Below, piece after piece: positions 1 through 10,497 of a DNA stretch of 41,910 nt. A program made the position numbers and the translations under genes. Origin of the DNA: Caldovatus aquaticus (GTDB lineage Bacteria > Pseudomonadota > Alphaproteobacteria > Acetobacterales > Acetobacteraceae); assembly GCF_019458025.1 (NCBI RefSeq), contig NZ_JAHZUY010000032.1, positions 1-41,910 of the forward strand, written 5' to 3'. Each line of letters begins with the position of its first letter. Positions within the stretch are counted from its first letter, which is position 1. The notes beneath the pieces are model-generated. The model did no database searches, was not told the origin of the DNA, and saw only the letters and a program-made list of their open reading frames with translations.

Positions 1-117
1 AACCTGTGGGCACGCCCGAAAGAGTGGCGTGCGGTTGCCACCCGCTATGAAAAGACCGCCCGTTCCTTTCTCGGCGTCCTCTGCCTCGCCGCTACAGCCG
101 ATTGGCTCAAGCTCTAA
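1..117 (+). CDS. IS5-family transposase, C-terminal fragment (cut by window edge)
   Basis: The plus strand from base 1 reads an open frame of 38 codons ending in TAA at 115-117. The peptide contains RAVATRYEKTARSFLGVLCL followed by a hydrophobic tail ending in DWLKL. The R-x-A-T-R-Y-[DE]-K-T-A-R-[SN] pattern followed by a short A/L-rich tail is typical of the extreme C terminus of DDE transposases of the IS5 family, IS427/IS1031-like groups. Only the end is present, so catalytic residues lie outside the window and intactness cannot be judged. Family assignment rests on this one motif and is known family style, not a database hit. Confidence 0.75.
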   Translation, partial: NLWARPKEWRAVATRYEKTARSFLGVLCLAATADWLKL

Positions 118-123
118 CAGGCC
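1..123 (+). mobile_element. Right end of an IS5-family (IS427-like) insertion sequence
   Basis: The transposase stop lies 6 bp before a CTAG at 124-127. IS427-group elements typically insert at YTAR/CTAG targets and have the transposase stop within the terminal inverted repeat. Read from outside, the end would be GGCCTGTTAGAGCTTGAGCC. The exact boundary is inferred; the left end is outside the window, so the inverted repeat cannot be confirmed. Confidence 0.5.
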
Positions 124-151
124 CTAGAGCCGATCGCGCACGGCCGGGAGC
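124..151 (-). repeat. Partial copy R0 of the CTAG-ended dispersed repeat
   Basis: Read on the minus strand, these 28 bases match the last 28 bases of copy R1 (24034-24061) at 25 positions, including the CCCGGCCGT core, CGCGATC and the terminal GCTCTAG. Beyond 28 bases similarity to the other copies fades. The CTAG end abuts the inferred IS5 end exactly. Confidence 0.6.
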
Positions 152-260
152 CCGGCGGGCCGGGGTCACGGCGGGGCGTGACGCGAAAGGGCCGGGCCGC
201 GCGAACGGCCCGGCCGGTCCTCGTCCCGCGACGGCGGGCGCCGACGCCGGCGGCCGGTTC

Positions 261-1421
261 TCAGCCGGCGGGACGTGCGCGCCGGCCGCCGGCCGTCGTG
301 CGCACGGCCCGGCCCGGCGCGGGCTCCGCCGGCGCCGGCCCGAACGCCGCGGCGGCGCGCTCGGCGAGCCGGGCGCGGATCGCGGCCAGCGCCGGGCCTT
401 CCTCGCGCAGCAGCGGGAAGCAGGCGGCCTCCTCGTAGCGGCGCTCGTCGCGGCCGGCGGCGAAGTCCGGGAACAGGGCGGCCAGCGCGCCCTCGCCGAA
501 CATGTGCCGGTTGCCGGCGTCGAAATAGGACTCCGCGGGCGCGCCTTCGGCCATCAGCAGGCCGTGCTCCGGGAGCTCGACGTGGTACCAGGTGACCGCC
601 TGCCACCAGGGCTCGCGCACGATGCTGACGCCGTTGACCAGGAGCGCCGCGGGCACGAGGCGGCCGTCCACGAAGAGGGCGTGCTCGGGCGAGACGCGCA
701 GGTCGCGGAACGGCACGTTCTCGCCCAGCGCCCCGGCGCGGACCAGGATCGGCTCCGCCGCCGCGCGGTTCGGGTGGAGGGCGAGGTTGACGCGCCGCCT
801 GCCGACCCAGACCACGGGCTGCAGCACCGGGCCCCTGCCGTGGGCGGTGACGACGAGATCGCCGATGCGGAGGTCCTCCACCGCGACCTCGCCGCGCGCG
901 GTCATGATGCGCGTGCCTTCGAGATAGCAGGGGGCGCCGCCGGTGGTGGAAACGGTCTCGATCCCGCTCAGCCAGACGTGGTGGCCGTTGCCGTCGCTGT
1001 ACAGGGTGTAGGTGGTGCCGCCCACCGCGCCGGTGACCGTCGTTGCGGTCCAGCTGCCGCTGTCGGGCAGCACCACCGTGTCGTGGCCCGTGCCACCGTC
1101 AATATAGTCGTTGTAGCCGGCATAGATCAGATCGTTGCCGGGACCGCCGAGGATGGTGTCGGCGGCGCCATTGTCGCCGCCGTTGGCGACGAGGCCGCTG
1201 ACGCTATCGTAGCTGCCCCCGCCGTAGATCGTGTCGCCGCCCGAGCCGCCGCTGATGGAATCGGCACCCTGACCGCCGATAAGAATGTCACTGCCCGACA
1301 GGCCGGTGATCACGTCATCGCCGCCGGCGCCGTAGATCGTGACCTGGGATCCCGAGCCGCCGCCAGGCGGCGCCGCCAGGGTGTCGTTGTTGTCGCCACC
1401 GATGATGGTGCTTCCAGACAT
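261..1421 (-). CDS. Hint-domain protein with N-terminal RTX-like repeats
   Basis: This 386-aa protein has two parts. Residues about 1-115 carry glycine/aspartate-rich nonapeptide-like repeats (YGAGGDDVITG, IGGQGADSISGG, LGGPGNDLIYAG) like the calcium-binding beta-roll of RTX proteins. From Cys165 (CYLEGTRIMTARGEVAVEDL) it continues as a Hint (hedgehog/intein) domain, with the inner motif LRVSPEHALFVDGRLVPA near 241-258 and HVELPEHGLLMAEG near 280-293. No signal peptide is visible, as usual for RTX proteins exported by type I systems. The ATG at 1421 has GGAGG about 8 bases upstream. The C-terminal ~60 residues are Ala/Arg/Pro-rich and low complexity. Such Hint proteins are common in Acetobacteraceae and Rhodobacterales, with unknown function. 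No type I exporter is nearby. Confidence 0.85.
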   Translation of the reverse strand: MSGSTIIGGDNNDTLAAPPGGGSGSQVTIYGAGGDDVITGLSGSDILIGGQGADSISGGSGGDTIYGGGSYDSVSGLVANGGDNGAADTILGGPGNDLIYAGYNDYIDGGTGHDTVVLPDSGSWTATTVTGAVGGTTYTLYSDGNGHHVWLSGIETVSTTGGAPCYLEGTRIMTARGEVAVEDLRIGDLVVTAHGRGPVLQPVVWVGRRRVNLALHPNRAAAEPILVRAGALGENVPFRDLRVSPEHALFVDGRLVPAALLVNGVSIVREPWWQAVTWYHVELPEHGLLMAEGAPAESYFDAGNRHMFGEGALAALFPDFAAGRDERRYEEAACFPLLREEGPALAAIRARLAERAAAAFGPAPAEPAPGRAVRTTAGGRRARPAG

Positions 1422-2541
1422 GAGGGGGCCTCCGGATCAGGGCCGGGCCGCGGACAGGGGGAGCGGACCGGCGGGGGATGGGTCAGCTAGGGCGAGGAAA
1501 GAACGGGCGCGGCTGGTAGGCACCGGCACCAGGGGGGGCGCTCGAGTTGCAGCCCGCCGGGGGAAGGCGTGCCAGCCGCGCGGCTGGCGGTAAGCCGCCG
1601 GCGCCGCCGCTGAACCGCCGCGATCGCCGCCCGACGACGGCCAGCCGCGCCGCGATCCCGCCCGCTGCCGTGCGCGGCAGGCGCGTGCGTGCCCGGCGGC
1701 CGCCGCCGCGCGCCGGCCCGCGCCCACCCCCGTGGCGGGCGCCGCCCCGGCGGAGTCCACGGCAGCCGGAGCAGCCCTCGTGCGCCCGGTCGCCGGCAAC
1801 GCGAGGCCGGGCACGGCCGCCGCGCCCCGGCGCACCGCACCGAGCGGGAGATCGAACGGCGTGACCCGGACGGTGCCGCCGCGCCGCAGCTTCCGCACCA
1901 GCCGGAGGGCGCGGCGCATGCCGGAGGATCCGCCGGGCCCCGGAGCCCAGCGCACCGCGGCACCGGCCGCGCCGTGCCCCCGAAGCGCGGCCACGGCGGA
2001 GCGAGCCGCTGCGTCCTTCGTTTCCGGAATGGGTTGCACGTCGGCCACGGGCCGTGCCCCGCCTCGATTTGTAAACCAATGTTTAAGAAATGGGTCAAGA
2101 CGAGAAAAAGTCAACAAGAAATGACCGCATCCACCGCGAAACGTCGCGTTTCGCGCTACCTATCGAAAGATAGGGATGCGATGGAAAGAAAAATCGGACG
2201 GTCGGGCGCCCGCAGCCGGTCGCTAGCCCGCTCAAACGAGAGGGAACACACCTACGGAAGGACAGACCTCGCGCCGGCCCGGAACGCCGCCGCCGAGCGA
2301 GCGATCATTTCGGACGCGCCGCACCCCCCGCCCCGGCCGGCGAACGCGCCGGGCGCAGGGACGCCGCGCCAGCCCGCGCCGCCGCAGCCGCCGCGCCGGC
2401 CCCGTCCGGAGCAGCGGCGCGGAGGCGGCAGCCACCCGCAACCGCTGCAGCGCGGGCGTCGCCGCGCATGAACGGGGCTCGCCCGGAACGAGATTCCGCC
2501 CAATCACCTGCCAGCCGGATCGGCCGGCGCGGCGCGCGGGA
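1422..2541. other. Gene-poor interval between the Hint gene and the ThDP enzyme
   Basis: No convincing gene is seen in these 1.1 kb. Overlapping open frames on both strands (for example minus 1437-2117) are rich in A, R, G and P in every frame, as expected from unconstrained GC-rich DNA. The minus frame 1437-2117 has a stretch around RALRLVRKLRRGGTVRV that could be a remnant of a real protein, but I cannot identify it. The interval includes a distinct low-G+C island at about 2060-2200, annotated separately. Confidence 0.5.
2072..2174. promoter_or_regulatory. Low-G+C island with three inverted repeats
   Basis: Inside otherwise ~75% G+C DNA, about 2060-2200 is A/T-rich and holds three perfect dyads: TAAAC-CAAT-GTTTA (2072-2085), CGCGAAACG-TCG-CGTTTCGCG (2135-2155) and CCTATC-GAAA-GATAGG (2159-2174). 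The last would form a GNRA-tetraloop hairpin as RNA. TTGACT and TTGACC hexamers appear on the minus strand just before the first dyad. The island could be a promoter/operator region, a small RNA end, or a remnant of transferred DNA. The nearest downstream minus-strand gene starts at 1421. Confidence 0.4.
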
Positions 2542-4281
2542 TCAGGCCGGCCGGTCGCCCTTCTCCACCCGCAGCGTGCGCGAATCGGCGGCAGGCAGCA
2601 TCCGCGCCGGGTCGCGGGTGACGATCAGGTCGATCACCGTCGGCGTGTCGGTGTTGGCAAGCCCCGCGCGCAGCGCGTCCGCCACGCGGTCGGGATCCTC
2701 CACGCGGATGCCGGCGCAGCCCATGGCGCGGGCGATCGCCGCGTAGTCCATCTCGACGAGGTCGGAGGACTGGTAGCTCCCGGCGCCGTACATCGCGTGC
2801 TGCAGCGCCTTCACGTAGCCGGAGGCGGCGTTGTTCACCACCAGGATCACCGGCGCCGTCCCGGCGCGCCGCGCCGTCTCGAGCTCGCCGAGCGTCATGT
2901 TGAACCCGCCGTCGCCGGTCAGCGCCACGACGCGGCGGCGCGCGCCGACCGCGAGCTGCGCCCCGATCGCTCCCGGCAGCCCGTAGCCGATGGCGGCGAG
3001 GCCGCGGTCGGCCACGTAGTGCCGTCCGGCCCGCTTCGTCTCGTAGAGCAGGGCGGTCCAGTGCCCGGCGAAGCCGCCGTCGCCGACCAGGACGGAGTCC
3101 TCCGGCATCAGCCGGTTCAGCTCCGCGATCACGCGGCCGAGGCCGATCGGCCGCTCGGCGCTCTCGAGGCGCTCCCGCGCGCCCTCGCGCCAGGCCGCCA
3201 TGCGCGGCGCCACCTGCGCCGCCCACCCGGCGCGGTCGTGCCGCGTGCCCCTCGCCGCCTCCGCGATGTCCTCGAGCCCCGCCGCGCAGTCGCCCCACAG
3301 CGCGACGTCGCAGCGCGCGGTCCGCCCGATCTCCTCCGCCACGATGTCGAGCTGGATGACCGGCACCTCCGGCGGCAGGAGCTGGTAGCGCCTGGTCGCG
3401 ATCTCGCCCAGCTTGCAGCCGACGACGAGCAGCAGGTCGGCCTCGGCGATCAGGTCGTTGGCGATGCGCGCGTAGCGGCCGAACAGGCCGGCGTTCAGCG
3501 GATGCGTGCAGGCAATCGCGCCCTTGCCGCTCATGGTGTGGGCGAGCGGGATGGCCTGCTCCTCCACCAGCCGCTGGCACGCGGCGTAGGCCTGGGAGAG
3601 ATGCACGCCGCCGCCCGCCAGCAGCAGCGGGCGCCTCGCGCGCGCGAGCAGCGCCGCCGCGCGCTCCACGTCCCGCGCGTCGGGGCGCGCGCGCATCGCC
3701 GGGATGCGCGTGAGGCGCTCGGGGAGGTCGAATTCCTCGGGCCCGAACGTGTGCTCGCCGTGCGCCACGTCCTCCGGCACCTCCAGCACCACCGGTCCCG
3801 GCCGGCCGGCGGTGGCGACCGAGAGGGCGCGCCGCACCAGCTCCGGCACGCGGCGGATGCTCTCGATCCGGATCAGCTCCTTCGCCGCGGGGCGCAGGAT
3901 CTCGGCCTGGCGCGCCTCCTGCGTCATGTTCCTGCCGGCGTGGTCGCGGTGCGCCCCGCCGATGATCGCGAGCAGGGGCGTGCCGGCGTTCAGCGCCTCG
4001 ACCAGCGCGGTGGCGAGGTTGGTGGCGCCGGGGCCGAGGGTGGCGTCGCACACGCCCGGGCGGTTGGCGATGCGCGCCCAGGCGTCGGCGGCGAAGCAGC
4101 CGGTGCGCTCGTCGTTGACGAGGAAGTGCGTCAGGCCGAGCGCGCGCACCGCCTCGTAGAAGGGCAGGAGCTGGAAGCCGCCCATGCCGAACATCGGGCC
4201 GAGGCGCGCCGCGGCGAGGCTGCGCGCCAGGGCCTCGCCCCCCGTCATGCGCGCCGGCGCGGCGTTGGGACGCGTCTCCAT
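2542..4281 (-). CDS. Thiamine-diphosphate-dependent enzyme (acetolactate synthase/decarboxylase-like)
   Basis: This 579-aa protein has the full three-domain layout of the ThDP carboligase/decarboxylase family. The N-terminal Pyr domain carries the likely catalytic Glu58 in NDERTGCFAADAWAR and GPGATNLATALVEALNAGTP. The middle TPP_enzyme_M domain starts near residue 205. The C-terminal PP domain holds GDGG at 456-459 and NN at 483-484, the Mg/ThDP diphosphate motif. The motifs allow acetolactate synthase-like carboligation or 2-oxoacid/benzoylformate-type decarboxylation; no small regulatory subunit is adjacent. It follows the alpha-hydroxy-acid oxidase by 16 bp on the same strand, so a 2-oxoacid made by that enzyme is an attractive but unproven substrate. 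Confidence 0.85.
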   Translation of the reverse strand: METRPNAAPARMTGGEALARSLAAARLGPMFGMGGFQLLPFYEAVRALGLTHFLVNDERTGCFAADAWARIANRPGVCDATLGPGATNLATALVEALNAGTPLLAIIGGAHRDHAGRNMTQEARQAEILRPAAKELIRIESIRRVPELVRRALSVATAGRPGPVVLEVPEDVAHGEHTFGPEEFDLPERLTRIPAMRARPDARDVERAAALLARARRPLLLAGGGVHLSQAYAACQRLVEEQAIPLAHTMSGKGAIACTHPLNAGLFGRYARIANDLIAEADLLLVVGCKLGEIATRRYQLLPPEVPVIQLDIVAEEIGRTARCDVALWGDCAAGLEDIAEAARGTRHDRAGWAAQVAPRMAAWREGARERLESAERPIGLGRVIAELNRLMPEDSVLVGDGGFAGHWTALLYETKRAGRHYVADRGLAAIGYGLPGAIGAQLAVGARRRVVALTGDGGFNMTLGELETARRAGTAPVILVVNNAASGYVKALQHAMYGAGSYQSSDLVEMDYAAIARAMGCAGIRVEDPDRVADALRAGLANTDTPTVIDLIVTRDPARMLPAADSRTLRVEKGDRPA

Positions 4282-4297
4282 CCTCCCCTCCCCCGCC

Positions 4298-5392
4298 TCA
4301 GTATCCCTCGCGGGTGAGGTCGAGCAGGGGGAAGGCGCTCAGCACATGCGGCGGATTGGTCGGCTGCGCCGGATGGAGGAAGGAGGGATCGAGCTGCGCC
4401 AGGCTGGTGACGCCGAGCAGGCCCATCACCTCGATCATCTCGGCCTCCAGGATCTCCAGCATGCGCTGCACGCCCTCGGCCCCGGCGGCGGCCAGCGCGT
4501 AGCAGTAGAGCCGCCCCACCGCCACCATGTCGGCGCCGAGCGCGATCGCCTTCACCACGTCGCTGCCGCGGCAGAAGCCGCCGTCGATGAAGACCTGCGC
4601 CCGGCCGGCGACCGCCTTCACCACCTCGGGCAGCACCTCGATCGCGCCGCGCCCGTGGTCGAGCTGCCGGCCGCCGTGGTTGGAGACATAGACGCCCTCG
4701 ACGCCGTGCTCGCAGGCGAGCGCCGCATCCTCGGCGGTGGCGATGCCCTTGAGGATCAGCTTCACCGAGGGGTGCCGGTCCCTGAAGCGGCGCACGTCGT
4801 CCCAGTTGAGGCGCGCCTGCCAGTCCATGCCGGAGGCGCGGGCGCGCCAGGGCTTGACGAAGCGCTTGGCGATGTCGCGCTCGCGGCGGCTGTAGATCGC
4901 CGTGTCCACGGTGAGGCAGAAGGCGTCGTAGCCGGCGTCCACGGCGCGGCGGACGTGCTCGTCCACGAAGGAGGCATCGCCGCGCACGTAGAGCTGGAAG
5001 ATCTTCGGCCCCGGCGCCGCGGCCGCCGCCGCCTCGAGCCCCGGATGCGTCACCGAGCTGACGATGATCGGCACGCCGAAGGCCGAGGCGCCCTTCCCGG
5101 CCGTCGCCGCGCCGCCCGGCTCGAAGGATTCGAGCGAGCCGACCGGCGCGAGCGCGACCGGCAGCCGGATCCTGCGCCCGAAGAAGCGGCCGCCCGGGTC
5201 CACCTGCGAGACGTCGCGCAGCACGCGCGGGCGGAAGGCGATCGAGTCGAGCGCCAGGCGGTTGCGCCGCAGCGTCGTCTCGGTCTCGGTGCCGCCGACG
5301 AGGTAGTCCCAGATGTTGGGATTGAGCTTCAGACGCGCGGCCTTGACGAACTCGTGCAGGGTGAGGAACTGGCCTTCGGTCTCGCTCAGCAT
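4298..5392 (-). CDS. FMN-dependent alpha-hydroxy-acid oxidase/dehydrogenase
   Basis: The 364-aa protein belongs to the glycolate oxidase/L-lactate dehydrogenase/mandelate dehydrogenase TIM-barrel family. Visible landmarks are WDYLVGG (Tyr30), LAPVGSLESF where canonical members have a P-x-G/A-x-x FMN contact, Lys215 in LILKGIATAEDA, the catalytic signature SNHGGRQLD with His239 and Arg242, and DGGFCRGSDVVKA near 270-282, one FMN-phosphate Arg position being Cys. No transmembrane insert or cytochrome b2 domain is seen, so it is a soluble enzyme oxidising a 2-hydroxyacid to a 2-oxoacid. ATG 5392 has AAGGAA upstream. It is the middle gene of a three-gene operon. The substrate cannot be read from sequence. 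Confidence 0.88.
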   Translation of the reverse strand: MLSETEGQFLTLHEFVKAARLKLNPNIWDYLVGGTETETTLRRNRLALDSIAFRPRVLRDVSQVDPGGRFFGRRIRLPVALAPVGSLESFEPGGAATAGKGASAFGVPIIVSSVTHPGLEAAAAAAPGPKIFQLYVRGDASFVDEHVRRAVDAGYDAFCLTVDTAIYSRRERDIAKRFVKPWRARASGMDWQARLNWDDVRRFRDRHPSVKLILKGIATAEDAALACEHGVEGVYVSNHGGRQLDHGRGAIEVLPEVVKAVAGRAQVFIDGGFCRGSDVVKAIALGADMVAVGRLYCYALAAAGAEGVQRMLEILEAEMIEVMGLLGVTSLAQLDPSFLHPAQPTNPPHVLSAFPLLDLTREGY

Positions 5393-5455
5393 CGCGTTCG
5401 GTTCCTTCGCGGGATCGGCGGGAGGATGCCCCAGGACGGCGCGCCTGCCGAGGGC

Positions 5456-6217
5456 CTAGGCGGCGAGCACCCGCTCGAGCGGCACGCCGCGGCAGTCCAT
5501 CTCGAACTCGAGCCCTGCCACCGGCGGGCGGCAGAACTGCCAGGTGAGGCCGTGCCGCGCCGCGCCGCGGGCGACGATCTCCTCCGCGAGGAAGGGATGC
5601 AGGTCGTGCACCGTGTAGGCCTGCACGCCGGTCGTCGCTCCCCAGCCGGCGCCGAGCGCGGCCATGCGGCGCTCCATCTCGCCGAGCACCCAGCGCGCCT
5701 TGGCCCTCAGCCCCTCCGGCGAGACGTCGCCGGGGGCGACGACGTGGTCGCGGTAGGTGGCGTGCCCCTCCTCCGCCTCGCCGCTGCCGGCGACGACGAA
5801 GGAGGGCGCCGCCTGCGGGTCCGGCACGGTGTAGCAGAAGGCGTGGAAGGCGGGCGCCGCGGGCGGCGCGAGCTCCGGGCAGACGTTGCTGCGCGCGACC
5901 GGGTTGCGGCCGGCCTCGTCGAGCACGCCCCATTCCGCGAGGACGGCGGCGTAGGCGCGGTTGAAGGCGGCGAAGCCCTCCTCGGTGAAGGGCGCGGGCG
6001 AGCGCAGCTCGCAGGCGCAGAAGGCGGCGCACGGGCGGCCCGCGGCGTCGAGCAGGGCGGCGATGCGGCGCCAGCCCTCGGCGAGCGGCACCGGCTCGGC
6101 GAAGCGCACGCGCTCGATGCGGAAGCCGGGCAGCGCGGCGACGCCGGCGGAGTACTGGAACACGGCGGGGAGGAAGCGGTAGCCGGCGGCGGGGCGGTCG
6201 AGGGTGGCATGGGGCAT
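5456..6217 (-). CDS. RidA-like protein, CnbZ (2-amino-5-chloromuconate deaminase)-type
   Basis: The 253-aa protein opens with YRFLPAVFQYSAGVAALPGF and contains CACELRSPAPFTEEGFAAFN, RSNVCPE and a C-terminal AYTVHDLHPFLAEEIV segment. This pattern recalls the family annotated as 2-amino-5-chloromuconate deaminase CnbZ, whose C-terminal half is RidA/YjgF-like; I recognise it from memory and could not search. RidA-type proteins hydrolyse enamine/imine or aminomuconate intermediates. The ATG at 6217 follows GGAGGCG. It is the first gene of the operon, 63 bp before the alpha-hydroxy-acid oxidase. No aromatic ring-cleavage genes are nearby, so a role with aminomuconates specifically is doubtful here. 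Confidence 0.65.
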   Translation of the reverse strand: MPHATLDRPAAGYRFLPAVFQYSAGVAALPGFRIERVRFAEPVPLAEGWRRIAALLDAAGRPCAAFCACELRSPAPFTEEGFAAFNRAYAAVLAEWGVLDEAGRNPVARSNVCPELAPPAAPAFHAFCYTVPDPQAAPSFVVAGSGEAEEGHATYRDHVVAPGDVSPEGLRAKARWVLGEMERRMAALGAGWGATTGVQAYTVHDLHPFLAEEIVARGAARHGLTWQFCRPPVAGLEFEMDCRGVPLERVLAA

Positions 6218-6443
6218 GGCCGGCAGGCGCCTCCCGCGCGCTTCGGTCGGGTCGGAACGGGGGCGCAGTCAAGCGGAGCGCGGCGCGCGCGGCAATGGCC
6301 CGCCGCCGGAGGCGGGGCTTGATCGGCCGGCGCGGCCGTGCCACCGCAGGACTCGCCGCATGAGCCCGCGCCCCTCCCCGCTGCCGCGCCCCGCCGGCCG
6401 CCCCGCCGCGGCGGCGCCGGCCATCGTCGCGAAGGGCTGAGCC

Positions 6444-6960
<517 letters not shown>

Positions 6961-6965
<5 letters not shown>

Positions 6966-6983
6966 GCGCGGCGCGCGCTCAGC
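6961..6983. terminator. Bidirectional hairpin containing both stop codons
   Basis: GCTGAGCGCG-GCG-CGCGCTCAGC is a perfect 10-bp inverted repeat with a 3-base loop. The greB TGA (6963-6965) lies in one arm and the thiolase stop (TCA, 6979-6981) in the other. No U-tract follows, but position between convergent genes makes a shared terminator the simplest reading. Confidence 0.6.
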
Positions 6984-8166
6984 CCGGGAACACCTCGAGC
7001 AGCCCGGCCGCGCCCATGCCGCCGCCGACGCACATCGTCACCACCGCGCGCTTCGCGCCGCGCCGGCGGCCCTCGATCAGCGCGTGGCCGACCAGGCGCG
7101 CCGCCGACATGCCGTAGGGGTGGCCGATCGCGATCGCGCCGCCGTTGACGTTCAGCCGCTCGTTCGGGATGCCGAGTGCGTCGCGGCAGTACACCACCTG
7201 CACCGCGAAGGCCTCGTTCAGCTCCCACAGGTCTATGTCGTCCATCGTCAGCCGGTTGCGGCGCAGGAGTTCCGGCACCGCGCGCACCGGGCCGATCCCC
7301 ATCTCGTCCGGCTCCACCCCGGCGACGGCGAGGCTGACGAAGGCGCCGAGCGGGCGGAGGCCGCGCCGCTCCGCCTCGCGCTCGCTCATCACCACGCAGG
7401 CGGAGGCGCCGTCCGAGAGCTGCGAGGCGTTGCCCGCGGTGACCGTGCCGCCCTCCCGCACCGGCTTCAGCGCGGCGAGGCCCTCGAGCGTCGTCCCCGG
7501 GCGGTTGCCCTCGTCGCGCGTCAGCGTGACCGGCTTCTCGGCCAGGGCGCCCGTCTCCTTGTCCTGCACCAGCATCGTCGCCGGCAGCGGCACGATCTCG
7601 TCGTCGAAGCGCCCGGCCTGCTGCGCCGCGGCGGTGCGGAGCTGGCTCTGCAAGGCGTACTCGTCCTGCGCCTCGCGCGGGATGCCGTAGCGCCGCGCCA
7701 CCACCTCGGCGGTGTCGAGCATCGCCATGTACACGTCGGGCCGGTGCTGCTCGATCCAGGGATCGCGCGCGCGGTGGCGGTTGCGGTGCTCGGTCTGCAC
7801 CAGGCTGATGCTCTCGACCCCGCCGGCGACCGCGACCTTCACTCCCTCGTGCATCACCTGCCAGGCGGCGACCGCGATCGCCTGCATGCCGGAGGCGCAT
7901 TGCCGGTCCACGCTGGTGCCCGGCACCGAGGCCGGCAGGCCGGCGCGCATCAGGGCGACGCGGCCGATGTTGTAGCCCTGGCTGCCCTCCTGCATGGCGC
8001 AGCCGAGGACGACGTCCGCCACCTCCTCCGGCGCCACGCCGGCGCGCTCGATGGCGGCGCGGATGACGTGCGCGGCGAGGGTGGGGGCGGGGGTGTTGTT
8101 GAACGCCCCGCGATAGGCCCGGCCGATCGGCGTGCGGGCGGTGGAGACGATCACGGCGCGGTCCAT
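6979..8166 (-). CDS. Thiolase (acetyl-CoA C-acyltransferase), PimB-like
   Basis: The 395-aa protein shows all thiolase landmarks: nucleophile Cys90 in [12 protein letters not shown], His349 in [15 protein letters not shown] and Cys379 in [15 protein letters not shown], at almost the positions known from Zoogloea thiolase. It should perform CoA-dependent cleavage of 3-oxoacyl-CoA, the last beta-oxidation step. I chose ATG 8166 ([13 protein letters not shown]) because that is the usual family start; the frame stays open far upstream but that DNA encodes the next gene on the other strand. It is divergent, by 204 bp, from the multifunctional beta-oxidation gene, so the two probably share a control region. 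The pim-type role is inferred from neighbours. Confidence 0.9.
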   Translation of the reverse strand: MDRAVIVSTARTPIGRAYRGAFNNTPAPTLAAHVIRAAIERAGVAPEEVADVVLGCAMQEGSQGYNIGRVALMRAGLPASVPGTSVDRQCASGMQAIAVAAWQVMHEGVKVAVAGGVESISLVQTEHRNRHRARDPWIEQHRPDVYMAMLDTAEVVARRYGIPREAQDEYALQSQLRTAAAQQAGRFDDEIVPLPATMLVQDKETGALAEKPVTLTRDEGNRPGTTLEGLAALKPVREGGTVTAGNASQLSDGASACVVMSEREAERRGLRPLGAFVSLAVAGVEPDEMGIGPVRAVPELLRRNRLTMDDIDLWELNEAFAVQVVYCRDALGIPNERLNVNGGAIAIGHPYGMSAARLVGHALIEGRRRGAKRAVVTMCVGGGMGAAGLLEVFPG

Positions 8167-8370
8167 CGGCAGGCTCCTCCGGCGTGGGTCCGGCCCGATC
8201 CTGCGCGTCCGCCGGTCCCGCCGCAACCGGCCTGCCGCCCCGCCCGAGCGGCGCCGCACGGCGGCGCCGGCGCCGGCCGCGTGCGGGCTGTCGGTCCGGT
8301 CGCCGGCCGTGTAGCCTCTCCGCCACCGGCGCCGCCCCGCCGCGGATGCCGATGCGGAGGAGTAACGATC

Positions 8371-10479
<2,109 letters not shown>

Positions 10480-10497
10480 ACCGAGGAGACGCAGGTC

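Noticed and set aside
1437-2117. A 226-codon minus frame between the Hint and ThDP genes
   Set aside because: Composition is like non-coding DNA in all frames and no family is recognised; a decayed gene is possible but not shown.
4184-6322. A 712-codon plus-strand frame
   Set aside because: It is antisense to the oxidase and RidA-like genes, whose motifs are unambiguous; composition is typical of GC-rich antisense frames.
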